DNA of 64,000 nt. Origin: Hesseltinella vesiculosa. Its lineage: Eukaryota > Mucoromycota > Mucoromycetes > Mucorales > Cunninghamellaceae. Where the stretch lies: assembly GCA_002104935.1 (NCBI GenBank), contig MCGT01000007.1:744001-808000 (forward strand). The letters run 5' to 3'. The position numbers and the translations under genes were made by a program. Positions within the stretch are counted from its first letter, which is position 1; the number at the start of each line of letters is the position of its first letter. Positions 44,964-54,954 of the stretch are shown here, one piece after another. Under the pieces are notes generated by a model. The model did no database searches. It was given only the letters and a program-made list of their open reading frames with translations, and was not told the DNA's origin.

Positions 44964-47053
44964 ATGCTCAATCATAATGGAACTGCAACTTTGATACAAC
45001 AATACGACGATTCTGCCTATGCCAATCCAGTTCAATCGTATTATGTGCTGGACAGCAAGGACTATGTCTCTCCCACAGCTAATACGGTTGCTTACAATGG
45101 CAATGGCACCACTCACTATATGAAAGAACAGCAGATGAAGGCCCAGCAGGCACGGCAAGCCTGCATACCGCACTTCCACGCTCGCTACGCTGCCGTTTTA
45201 GCACGTCAACAGCAGCAGAATCAGCCGTCGTCATCGCCTGCCCCATTGCCGAAACAGAATGGACAAGAGAATCCCAGCGGCCTTGTCAAGGCCAAACTTG
45301 CCGCTGCCACGACTGCCCAACCTCTGGAACCGGAGGCAAGTGAGCCTTGGAGCGTGCTCGACATGGGCGGCCTTCGGTTGAAGCACCTGGCGCCGGCGTT
45401 ATTCCAGTATTCATTTTTAACCACCCTCTTCCTGAGCTACAACCAATTGACGCAGTTGCCGCCTGCCATTGCTAAGCTGTCGCAACTGGAAATCCTCGAT
45501 GCCTCAGGCAACGCCCTTACGTCGTTACCCCCCGAAATCGGCATGATCGTGTCACTCAAGGAGCTGTTGCTCTTTGACAATCAGTTGACGGCTTTACCTG
45601 AAGAAATCGGTATGCTGTTCCAGTTGGAAATCCTTGGTTTGGAAGGCAACCCCTTGATGGAAGATCTCCATCTATTGGCGACAAAAGGGACCCGTGGTCT
45701 TGTGGAAACGTACCGTGAAAGTCTTCCAGGTAAGGATAAAAAGTAGGGGCATGCCATGGGTCGCTCACCTTTTTTATGTTGTTGTTCAAGTCGGAGCCTC
45801 TCCTCCTCCTCGACAATGGATGAACGTTGGTGAACAAAAAGATGGGGATGATGCTGGTAATTTTCTAGTTTGCTCCTTGGGAGTGACCCCGTTTCACCTC
45901 CCTCCTTCTCCTCCTTATTTTGTTCTTCAGATACGTTTTTGGTGCTTTGCTACAACACACTGTGCCCGATGTACATGTCGCCCGAGAGATATGGGTATAC
46001 GCCCAGCTGGTGCCTTGAGTGGGAATATCGCAAGGATTTGCTGCTCTCTGAATTGCAAGAGTTTGACGCCGACATCGTGTGTTTGCAAGAAGTGGCTACC
46101 AACACCTACACCAACGATTTCTTGCCTTTTATGCAAAACAATGGTCATTATGAAGGCCTGTTCTATCCAAAGTCACGATCAAAAACCATGGATGAAGATC
46201 AACGTCAACTTGTCGATGGTTGCGCTGTCTTTTACAAAACCTCGAGGTAGAAAGAGATAGGAGAGTGGCCAAAGGTCTGACCCTCTCTATTTCTTTATTT
46301 ATTTATTTATTTTTTTTGGCAAAGATACAAGCTGGTGAATCACATGCTTGTTGAATTCAATCAAAAGGCCTTGGAGCGACCCGAGTTCAAAGAATGCAAG
46401 GATACCTACAATCGACTGATGCTCAAAGACAACATTGCCTTGTTCTTGCTGTTGGAAGACAAGCAGACCAAGAAGCATTTGGTGGTGACAAATGTGCATT
46501 TGCATTGGAATACCGCGTTCTCGGATGTCAAGCTGATGCAAATCGGCATAATGATGGACGAGCTTGTGCATTTTATCCAGCGCTCCGGCTATGGCACTTT
46601 GCCTGTGGTGCTCTGTGGGGACTACAACGCGATGCCTGGCCAAGGCATCCACGAATACCTGCTCAAAGGCTCCTTGCGCGGCAGCCATCCGGAATTCCTC
46701 AACCGAGATTACGGCTCGTACACGTCGATTGGCATCAAGCATCCGTTCAAACTCAAGAGCAGCTATGGCCACCTGGACGAACTGGACTATACCAACTACA
46801 CTGTCGGTTTCAAGGGAGTGCTGGACTATATCTTTTACACTCCTCATCGGTTGGAGCCCGTCTCGTTGCTTGGCCCTTTGGACCGTGCCTACATGGCCAA
46901 ACAAGTAGCCCTTCCCAACCCTCATATTCCATCCGAGTAAGTGATTTCCCGCCCTCGGCTGCATGCATCGGCTGAAACTCATGAACTTTTTTTTTCTTTT
47001 TTTTTTTTTTTAGCCACATCCCTCTATTGACAGAATTCAGATTCAAGGACTGA
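44964..47053 (+). CDS. CCR4: Ccr4, catalytic deadenylase of Ccr4-Not
   Basis: Five exons (44964..45729, 45791..45856, 45931..46246, 46325..46936, 47014..47053) give 599 residues. A Gln-rich N-terminus leads to a leucine-rich-repeat block (LTTLFLSYNQLTQLPPAIAK, LEILDASGNALTSLPPEI) that binds Caf1. The C-terminal exonuclease-endonuclease-phosphatase domain has VLCYNTLCPMYMSPERYGY, DADIVCLQEVATNTY (catalytic Glu), TNVHLHWNTAFSDVKLMQ, VVLCGDYNAMPGQG and the final DHIPLLTEFRF. It shortens mRNA poly(A) tails in the cytoplasm. A 16-codon upstream frame (44944..44994) overlaps the start in another frame and might reduce translation. Confidence 0.97.
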
Positions 47054-47243
47054 TGATGCCCAAGCAACCTATACCCCTGCAACCTCATTCTGTTTTTCTT
47101 CCACCCATTTTCTTTATTCTCCCACCGTTTTTATCTGCTTTGTCAACTGTAGTTTAAACATTCTCTGTTCATATTTCTTTAGTAAAATACAAAATACTTT
47201 ATTCAAAAAAAAAATCGCCTGCTCTTTTTTTTTTTTTTTTTTA

Positions 47244-48431
47244 TCAAGCCAAGGTACTTCCAGAGTCAATCCAAGCATCGTGGATATGAACCAGTTGGGG
47301 TATAATTCTAGATTCAATTTCTACATGGCTAGCCAATTCCTCGGGGGAGAGGGACACCACCTTCTCCGAAGATTTGGTGATCACAGTGACGGTGTGCTTG
47401 CGAGTGTGGAGCATGTTGGCCACGACCACTTGATGCCCATAGGATTCCAGCGCCTGCCTTGCTTTGGGCACCAGCAATTGTTCGTCGGTTTCCAATTTGA
47501 AAGACACAATCAATGATTGGCTTGCCCACACGCTCACCAGTGGTTTCAAAAATTTCGGCACTTGGTCTAGCGTCAGTGTCAGCCCGCCGTCTCTTGACTG
47601 GATTTTGTGGTCGTTCTGAGCAAAAACAAAGCATGAGGTCTTCATTCCCTGCGGGGTTTTTCTTTTTTAGCTTTACCATTTTAGCGGAGGGAATGAAGAA
47701 GTCGCTGACAGCTGCAGCCAAATAGTACATGACCTGTGACTGTAGCCCACTGAGGATGCGTGTGCCACTCTTCAGCTTGAATAGATAATCAGGCAAGGTG
47801 ACGAATTCTAATAACAGCAATCGATTCGTATCCTTGGCTTGCTGATACTCGGTCATGACGGTTTTGACTTGCTGTTCGTAGGCAGTCGCGACTGCAAAAA
47901 CAAACAAAAAAAAAGGGGGGAGTCAGCTTATCTGTGGGGCAGTGGCTATTGGTTCGTAGGCTATACCTTTGGCGCCATTGTCTGTGACTTGGAGATAGTC
48001 CAAAAAATTTAAATGAGGGTGAGGCACAAAGTGGCGATGGAAAGGCTGCAAACTGAATTGCCGATGCATAAACACAACGGCATAGCCAGCTCGCAAAAAG
48101 TACTCGGCCGAGCTTGCGCCTCGAGTCCCGCTGCTGAAGTTATCAATAAAGCGCACAGTGTTGTTTTCCAAAGGAATGGTCGTCCCGCCACTCTATGACA
48201 AGAAGAAGAGAGCATGTGAATAAAAACAAGGAGCTTGTTTTGTGATGGACGTACAGTGATAAAGACAATGCGGTTCTTTTGTGCTTGATGATAGCTGACA
48301 AATGCTTCCAGCTTTGCCTCAAACTCGGCTAGATTGGCAGGAGCTTTGTTTTGTTCAAAAAACACATCAGGGTCAATGACACCTTGACCATTATCGAGAC
48401 TGGAAGATGGCATGTCGGATAGTGTACTCAT
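47244..48431 (-). CDS. CAB2: Phosphopantothenoylcysteine synthetase
   Basis: Four exons (48255..48431, 47967..48192, 47677..47891, 47244..47615) give 329 residues. Family signatures are [40 protein letters not shown] and [14 protein letters not shown], then [17 protein letters not shown] and [12 protein letters not shown]. The enzyme joins cysteine to 4'-phosphopantothenate in coenzyme A synthesis, in the cytosol; eukaryotic forms use ATP or CTP. Length is close to yeast Cab2 (365). All joins are in phase. It converges with CCR4 on its 3' side (190 bp apart). Confidence 0.95.
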
Positions 48432-49017
48432 AAAAAAAGACGTGAAAGAGCAGGCCTTTCAAAAAAAAAATGACTCAGCTTTTTCATTTTTCCGGCCTTG
48501 CCTGGCATTTCCGGCTCGGCCAAAATCCATCGGAATGCCTGAAAGGCTGTTTGACGGCAAAAGCAAAAGACACCTTGGGGTTTCTCTCGGTTTTGCTGCG
48601 ACGTTGGCCATGGTAGCCATCAAAGAATTTCTATGATAGCGATTGCACCATCCTGCTGACGAGTGTTGCCTTTTTCTTGTGAAAAACCTTTTTCGTTCAT
48701 TTACCTTACGACCCGACGTGATTGGCGATCGCCGAACAAAAATAAAACAAAGTTTGAAAAAGACATCCACTCTTTGCATTGTCCCTTTTTGTTCAAAGAC
48801 AGGGTGGTGGCTTTCCGCTTTTCCTTTTTCACTGGCATTTGCTGAATAAGAAAATTGCCAGTTCTTCCACCTCTTTTTCTGCCCTTTTCTGCCCTCGGCT
48901 CCTTCTATTATTCTGCCTATCATTTTTTTTTATCTTCTTCTTCCCTTGACGCCAACGCTCTTTTACTGTCCTGTACAAAATTGCTCCATTCTTTTTTACA
49001 ATCCCTTGAAAGAAAAC
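48432..49017. promoter_or_regulatory. Divergent promoter region CAB2 / KpsF-like gene
   Basis: About 590 bp. An ATTGG (inverted CCAAT) occurs near 48720. The region downstream is CT-rich toward the isomerase gene. A frame continuous with the isomerase runs upstream but contains no ATG before 49018. Confidence 0.4.
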
Positions 49018-50202
49018 ATGTCGTACAGCAATGCCCATGACATCGTCCTCGATGCATCCCGCATCCTCTTGGAAGAAGCCAGCAGCATCCAGTCATGTGC
49101 CCATCGATTACAGGAGCAAGGTAGCACAGCACAACAAGGATTCGAGGCCGCCATCCAGCTCATGTTCAAGTCGCTCGATCAAGGCGGCAAAATCATCGTC
49201 ACTGGCGTTGGCAAGAGTGGCAAGATTGGTGAAAAAATCGTCGCCACCATGCTCTCCACCGGCACCTTGGCTTCCTTTATGCACCCCGTCGAGGCATTAC
49301 ATGGCGATCTCGGCGTTATCCGGCCCAACGATGTTGTCCTTGCCATCTCCTACTCTGGCAACACCGAAGAGCTGCTGGCCCTGCTTCCCAGCCTGAAGCG
49401 CCGGCAAGTGGCTGTCGTGGGACTTGGCGGCAACCCATTTAGCAAACTGGCCAAGGAATGTCAAGCCTGGCTGGACGGCCAAGTCGACCGGGAAGCGGGT
49501 GATGCTATGCCGGCCCCCACCTCTTCCACCACCCTGGCCTTGGCCCTCGGCGATGCTCTGGCCTTGACCCTCGCCAAGCTCCGATCCTTCGACACCGACG
49601 GCTTCGCCCTGAACCATCCCGGCGGCTCTCTCGGCCGCAAACTCTTGATGAAGGTGTCGGATTGCATGATCCCTACTGCCCTTGCCGGCTCGGTCTCCCT
49701 CCAAGCACCACTGGATGTCGTGATCATGGAAATGACCAAGCATCCGAAATCCTCGGGCGTTGTTGTTTTATGTGACGATCAGTTCGCCTCGGACGACTCG
49801 GACTGTCCCTTCTTGTGGACACCACCAGCCTCGACCATTGCCTCCGACGACGAAGATGAGCCTTCCGTCCTGTCCACTTCCTCATCCACCACGTCCATCA
49901 CCTCTGCCTCGGCGTTAGCCACCCGCCTCCACAAACGCCAAGTGCTCGGCGTCATCACCAACGGCGATGTCCACCGCATTCTCAAATCCATCGATAAGGA
50001 CCACAATGTCTTTTCCCTCCGCGCCGCCGACATTATGACCAAAAGCCCAATCACCTGTTCACCCGACTCGCTTGCTTTGGATGCTCTCCGTGCCATGCAA
50101 AATACCATTCCCGACTACTCGTTGCCGCTCCTCCCTGTGATCACCCATCATGGCCGCTGGCTTGGTGTGGTCACGAGAAAAGACTTGCAAGAATTTTTCT
50201 GA
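49018..50202 (+). CDS. KpsF/GutQ-type sugar-phosphate isomerase (SIS + 2 CBS)
   Basis: A single exon encodes 394 residues. The SIS domain (about residues 35-175) includes KIIVTGVGKSGKIGEKIVAT, MHPVEALHGDLGVI, LAISYSGNTEELLALLPSLK and APTSSTTLALALGDALA. The link HPGGSLGRKLLMKVSDCM leads to a CBS pair at about residues 215-394. In bacteria this family is arabinose-5-phosphate isomerase for Kdo synthesis, a product fungi are not known to need, so the fungal substrate is unknown. The first CBS domain is split by a ~50-residue Ser/Asp-rich insert (DDEDEPSVLSTSSSTTS). It is intronless, unlike most neighbours, and GC-richer, which fits either ancient transfer from bacteria or high expression. Confidence 0.92.
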   Translation: MSYSNAHDIVLDASRILLEEASSIQSCAHRLQEQGSTAQQGFEAAIQLMFKSLDQGGKIIVTGVGKSGKIGEKIVATMLSTGTLASFMHPVEALHGDLGVIRPNDVVLAISYSGNTEELLALLPSLKRRQVAVVGLGGNPFSKLAKECQAWLDGQVDREAGDAMPAPTSSTTLALALGDALALTLAKLRSFDTDGFALNHPGGSLGRKLLMKVSDCMIPTALAGSVSLQAPLDVVIMEMTKHPKSSGVVVLCDDQFASDDSDCPFLWTPPASTIASDDEDEPSVLSTSSSTTSITSASALATRLHKRQVLGVITNGDVHRILKSIDKDHNVFSLRAADIMTKSPITCSPDSLALDALRAMQNTIPDYSLPLLPVITHHGRWLGVVTRKDLQEFF

Positions 50203-50755
50203 TATCCACGTTCCACTTTTTTCATTCTGCCTGTATATAGACTCTGTCAGCCATGTATTTCTTTTTTTTTATTGTATCTTTAATTCCTATCATTGCTGAT
50301 GTATTATTATTCCCCTGCTCTTCCCCCGTCTCGAAAATCGAAAATAAAATTCTAGCAGCTCATGCTCAAGACGCGATTTTTTTTTCTTTCTATCCATTTT
50401 TTGCGGCATTCGCACTCACCATCCATTTGTTTTCATCAAACACTCGCATCTTCTTTTTAAAATGTGATGCATGAGGTTCTTCAAAAATCTATTTTTTTTT
50501 AAAAAAAAATGTTGGCAGTTCTGGCAAGGCATTGCAAAGGAGCATGGCCTAGAAATACCAAACGGGCGCTGTGTAGGCGGCAATTCCTTAACAACTGGAC
50601 CGAACCAACGTGCTTTTTATTCACATTTTTAGTATGTTCCATTTCCGAGAAGGGCTTCTTGCGTTACAAGTTGGGGACCAATTGGGGAAGGCAGGATTCT
50701 CCAGGATGCCCTAATGGCTTTTGGTCAAATTTCAAGGGGTGATCCCATTCATTTG
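50203..50755. other. Intergenic region downstream of the isomerase gene
   Basis: 3' UTR with AATAAA-type sequence near 50343, then mixed sequence with T8/A9 runs at 50490-50510. No conserved frame. Confidence 0.4.
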
Positions 50756-50965
50756 AAAATAAAAAAACAAAAAAAAATGTAGCAGAGCACTTCTGAGCCA
50801 AGGGATTGATTTGGACGTTTTGAATAAAAGCAGCCTCCCACGTCGAATGGCGAAGGCTGCCTAGCCAACTTGCTATCAACGAAAATATCTTCCGTGGTAA
50901 CATTCAAACATCGCTAACTAAACTCAGCCGTCTGGCAAAATGGTCGGCCAGCCGTGAGCTCTAGT
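50756..50965 (+). repeat. Dispersed non-coding repeat, copy 3 (partial)
   Basis: Landmarks shared with copies 2 and 4: an A-rich run, TTCTGAGCCAAGGGATTGAT, AGCCAACTTG, then CAGCCG and AATGGTCGGCC. Same orientation as copy 4, about 330 bp away. Ends are approximate. Confidence 0.5.
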
Positions 50966-51094
50966 GATTCTGGCATGGCACCACAGACTATACAAGGTCT
51001 CTCTTTTGTAAGCAATGGTGCATTTGGTTATGTACTAGTTGTTTACCAAATTTGGAGTGGATGGGCGGACAACAGCTTTTCGGTGAAAACTGGT

Positions 51095-51380
51095 GATCTT
51101 TGGCCAGATTGCCAGGGGGGGGGACCCCATTTTGCCATATTCAAAAAAAAATGGCTTTACTTCACTTTTGAGCCAATGAATCGATGTGAAATAATTCATA
51201 GGACAAGCCTCATTAAAAAAAGCATTGATGCTGTAAAAATCAAGTCGTTGGCAGACGGCCGCGCAGCCAACTTGGGATCATTTGCGATTTCATTTCCTCA
51301 GCCAAAAAAAAAACTCTGGCTAAATATAAATTCCAACGCCGCCATCGGTCAATGCGGCGGCCCAGCTGCCTGTGGACCAA
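51095..51380 (+). repeat. Dispersed non-coding repeat, copy 4
   Basis: Closest to copy 2: TTTGAGCCAATGAATCGATG, TGATGCTGTAAAAATCAAGT, GCAGCCAACTTGGGATC, CCTCAGCCAAAAAAAAA. Alignment by eye extends over roughly 250 bp with many substitutions. Confidence 0.6.
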
Positions 51381-52050
51381 GGGGAGCTCAAACCATGTAG
51401 GTATCTAACACGCAATTAAAGTCCATGGACAATGGCCACATGCCTTCTGTGCGGGGGAAAAAAGCAAGGAAAGAGAGGTCGCAACTGGATGGCAGTGAGG
51501 GATGTTATTGGCCAGTCAGCAAAGCGATGCCTTTGCACCGTGCTGATTTCTTCTCTGCTCATTGGCCTTTTTCCTCTCCATTCACGGCAAAAATGAAAAC
51601 TGCCGCTATTGGCATTTGTTGTTTTTGGAATGTTTTTTTTATCATCGGACGTAAGCACACGATTGCAAAAATGAACGGAAAAAAGACTGGTCCTGAAGGT
51701 TAAATATCGGCGGTGATAGTGATAGTTTTCTATGGCTGAAATAACAGAGCTGAAAGGCGTGGGGGCTATGTATTTTTTTTCGAGCGAAGATACCAGCAAA
51801 GCCTGTCAGAAACTGTCCAATCGCCGCGCCAATCGCAAGCACCCGCTTATTGATGCTTTTTTTTTTTTCTTCGCTCCTTCGTTTCGCCAAACGCTCAGAC
51901 TTCCTTCTTCCTTTTCATTTTCCTCTCACCGAACTAGGGTTGCATTGACCAATCTCCCTCTTTTATTATTTTTAATAATAGAAACTCATTAATCCTTTGT
52001 GTCAGCCCCTCTCCCTTGTCATTCCTTAATTTAATAACTTTATTTTTGTC
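51381..52050. promoter_or_regulatory. Promoter region of the PAQR gene
   Basis: Several CCAAT boxes in either orientation are clustered (near 51507, 51560, 51818 and 51829), followed by CT-rich sequence to the ATG at 52051. No gene frame was recognised on either strand. Confidence 0.4.
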
Positions 52051-53548
52051 ATGGAGAATCTTGTCACTATCAACAAGACCGCTTGTAAAGACGATGTGCT
52101 GAATCTAGATGACTTTATCCATGACCGGCTGGGCCCGTTAGTCCATCGAGTCAAATTCCGCCTGCTCCACATGGAAAGCTCCAAACGGCTGAAAGACTAC
52201 ACTCGAGACAAAGTCCAGCGCACCATGTCCATGTTGGAAACCCTTGACAGCGAATGGCGGCTGCTGCAGCTGGAAGAATCGTCTTCGTTCAAGCAGCCGC
52301 TCCTGCAGCAGCTCGAACATGCCTTTACTGACCTGTCTGAGAAATACCGCCAGCTAGAACAAATGCAAGGCGACTACCTCGAAACCACCTTTGACGACGC
52401 TGTCGATGCCCTGATGAACTCTATTGAGCAAATGGATACCTGTATCGCTGACACGATCACCAAAGCTGCCGAAATGCGCCAAATGGTCCACGACAAATTC
52501 CAAGGCTTTGCCGATCTTGCTCACGAGCATATGGACCATTTACGGCAAGCTATTGCCCAGGGTGCAAAACGACTCTTGGATTACGAGGAAATCCCCATTC
52601 CCTTTCGTGGAAACAAGGTATTAAAAAAAAAAAGCTCCCCAAAATCCGGGGTGTTAGAAAAAAATCTCATCCCCCCTTTTTTTATGCCCAGCACATCCGC
52701 ACAGGCTATCGTTTCCTCAACACTCCTGGCGCATGCTTCCATTCTTGGCTCTACTTGCACAATGAGTCCGGCAACATTTTTACCCATCTCGCCGGCTTTG
52801 TCTTCTTCTTGGGCGTGGGTATCTATGAATTATTCTACTCGGACTTGTTGACAGATGTGCCGGTGTTGGATTGGTTCATCTTCTCGGTATTTTTCCTTGC
52901 CGCCTGCAAGTGCTTGATGTGCTCGACCATGTGGCACACCCTGTCGGGCATCAACAATTATCGCACGTACAGCCAAGTGGTTTGCCTGGATTATTTGGGC
53001 ATCAGCACCTTGATCTCGGCGAGTGTTCTTTTGTGCGAATATTATGGCTTCTACTGCAACGAGCCCTGGCGTAATCGTTATCTGTTGGCCACTGGCACGA
53101 TGGCCATCATTAGCGGTGTCTTCCCTTTTACTTCGTGGCTTGATGGGCCTGGCAAAGGTAATTTACTGGACTTTTCTTCCATCATCGAACCTTTTTTTTT
53201 TTTTTTTTTTTTTTTTACCCCATAGATCTCAAATGGGTGCGCGTGTGTTTCTTTGTCACCTTGGCTTCATCGGGGATCTTGCCAATTGCCCATCTGGTTG
53301 CTGTGCATGGGTCGGGCCCAGTGATGGAATGGCTGTCGCCTGTGACCAAGTCACTGTCTTGCTACGCCTTTGGCACCTTGTTTTATGGCTTCCAGTTTCC
53401 CGAACGGTTTTGGCCAGGCAAATTCGACCACTTTGGCCACTCGCACCAGGTCTGGCACTTGTTCGTGTGTGGCGGCATCTGGTGGCACTATGTGGCAGCA
53501 ACCAAATTTGTGGCGCAGCGTGAACAATTCGGCTTCTGTGCTGTTTAA
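52051..53548 (+). CDS. Izh3-like PAQR (adiponectin-receptor / hemolysin III family) membrane protein
   Basis: Three exons (52051..52617, 52692..53157, 53226..53548) give 451 residues. The N-terminal ~190 residues are predicted coiled coil/helical (LRQAIAQGAKRLLDYEEIPI) and the rest holds seven membrane helices. PAQR motifs are present: HNESGNIFTHLAGFVFF, the Ser-x3-His of MCSTMWHTLSG, LDYLGISTLISAS, and the final HSHQVWHLFVCGGIWWHY with zinc-ligand histidines. Yeast Izh3 has the same long soluble N-terminus. Such proteins influence zinc and sterol/lipid homeostasis and may act as ceramidases. Membership is firm; the assignment to Izh3 rests on architecture. Confidence 0.92.
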
Positions 53549-53695
53549 ACTCCCACCCCCTATTCTTCCATGTCAGCCCCGTCGTCTTATACCAAATAGT
53601 TTAATTTTATCTTCATCTTTAGAATCACGCGTAGTTACATCCACCAGGAATACATATCCTCTTTTTTTAATTTAATTTTTAATCTTTGGTTGTTT

Positions 53696-54391
53696 TCATT
53701 GGAATCGGTTGATCAGGTCTTTGACATTGTCAGGCACTGGTTGGCTATTGATGGCGGCAGGTTTGGCAGGACCAGCCACTGTGCGGAAAGGAACCAGACC
53801 AGTCCAGATCGAGGCGCAGAGCTCCTTGTCAGCCAAATCTTCTTTTTCTTCACTTGGCTCGGGGTCCAGGCTTCGCTTGACACTGGCGGTCTCGATGTCG
53901 AATTTGACAACTTTGGTGGTTTGTTTTTCGATCTTGGTCAGCTCACGGCACTGATCCATGCGGCCGGGCAAAAGGTGATCGGTGATGATCTTGAAGGCCT
54001 CGGCCCGTTCTTCCTCATCGTCCACTAGCTCTGCACGGCCAAACACCACCGCTGTTTCGTAACGGACCGAGTGGTTGAAAGGGGTCAATGCCAACACCAG
54101 CGCACTGAGATCCGTCACTTCCATGCACACTTTTTTCCCACGGGCCAAGTGCTTCACAAGGCGGCCAGACACGTAGCCATGCAAGTACACAGTGTTTCCT
54201 CGGCGACCGTAGACCATGGGGATCACCACTGGCGTCGATTCAGGATCACCGTCTTCATCTTCTAGACAAAAACCAACATGGCCCATCAGACCTTTATCCA
54301 GCACCTGATACACAGCCTCGTGTTCATAGTGAGCCCGTTCTTTGTGACGGTGCACCGTGTTGATATCTTTGGGCCCAGCTTGGTAGGACAT
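53696..54391 (-). CDS. Pyridoxamine 5'-phosphate oxidase-like FMN-binding protein
   Basis: One exon, 231 residues. The split-barrel flavin-binding fold is indicated by LMGHVGFCLEDEDGDPESTP, PMVYGRRGNTVYLHGYVSGR, KKVCMEVTDLSALVLALTPF and NHSVRYETAVVFGRAELVDD. A helical segment and a C-terminal WTGLVPFRTV strand follow, as in the PNPOx-like flavin-nucleotide-binding family. These proteins are usually uncharacterised FMN oxidoreductases, not true vitamin B6 oxidases. The start is the first ATG (54391). Convergent with the PAQR gene (about 150 bp between stop codons). Confidence 0.9.
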   Translation of the reverse strand: MSYQAGPKDINTVHRHKERAHYEHEAVYQVLDKGLMGHVGFCLEDEDGDPESTPVVIPMVYGRRGNTVYLHGYVSGRLVKHLARGKKVCMEVTDLSALVLALTPFNHSVRYETAVVFGRAELVDDEEERAEAFKIITDHLLPGRMDQCRELTKIEKQTTKVVKFDIETASVKRSLDPEPSEEKEDLADKELCASIWTGLVPFRTVAGPAKPAAINSQPVPDNVKDLINRFQ

Positions 54392-54954
54392 GTTTCTTCG
54401 AGAGGGGGAAATGAGACAGAAAGTTTGGTCGATGAAAAGGAAACACGAAAAAAATTCCCTCCATTTTTATACCATTGATGGATGGGTCTGACAAATCGTA
54501 GCCAATCAACAATGCTTTGAAACTTAAAACGAACATAGCAATGTGACACTTTTTGGTCCAAAAAGTCCCCTTTTTTAAGCAATGTGGATGGGCCCGAAAA
54601 GGCGGACGTCATTTTCCTCCTTTTGACGATGAATCTTGGTTTATTTGCCCTCCATGACTTCGGGCTCCTTCGACACTTTGGCTTACTCACCACCAGGCAA
54701 CATAAGGCCGGGTGCCGGCCTGGTTGCACAAGATAGACCATGATGGATATGCACAGATGAATAAACAATAGGCAAAGGAAATACCACTGTCCGCCAAGCA
54801 TGGCTCTTCCTGGTAAACCAGTGCATTGTCACGATGATGAAGCTGCGCGCTGCGGCGGCGGTGGCTTGCCAAAAAGAACAAAAATTCCCAGTCAGCTCTT
54901 TTTTTTTTTTTTCTTCCTCGATTTTTTTTTTCGTCCGTTAGTCATCAATCGATT
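54392..54954. other. Intergenic between PNPOx-like gene and NMD3
   Basis: Divergent promoter of about 560 bp. On the minus strand, an ATG at 54801 opens a frame with one strongly hydrophobic helix (WYFLCLLFIHLCISIMVYLV) and a possible donor GTGAGT near 54690. It could be the first exon of a small membrane protein, but no second exon was found. Confidence 0.35.

Noticed and set aside
46299..46982. Minus-strand 227-residue frame
   Set aside because: Antisense of the CCR4 nuclease domain, no family features.
54286..54690. Continuation of the hydrophobic minus frame into the PNPOx-like gene
   Set aside because: Overlaps a well-supported gene in another frame; composition is not protein-like after the first helix.
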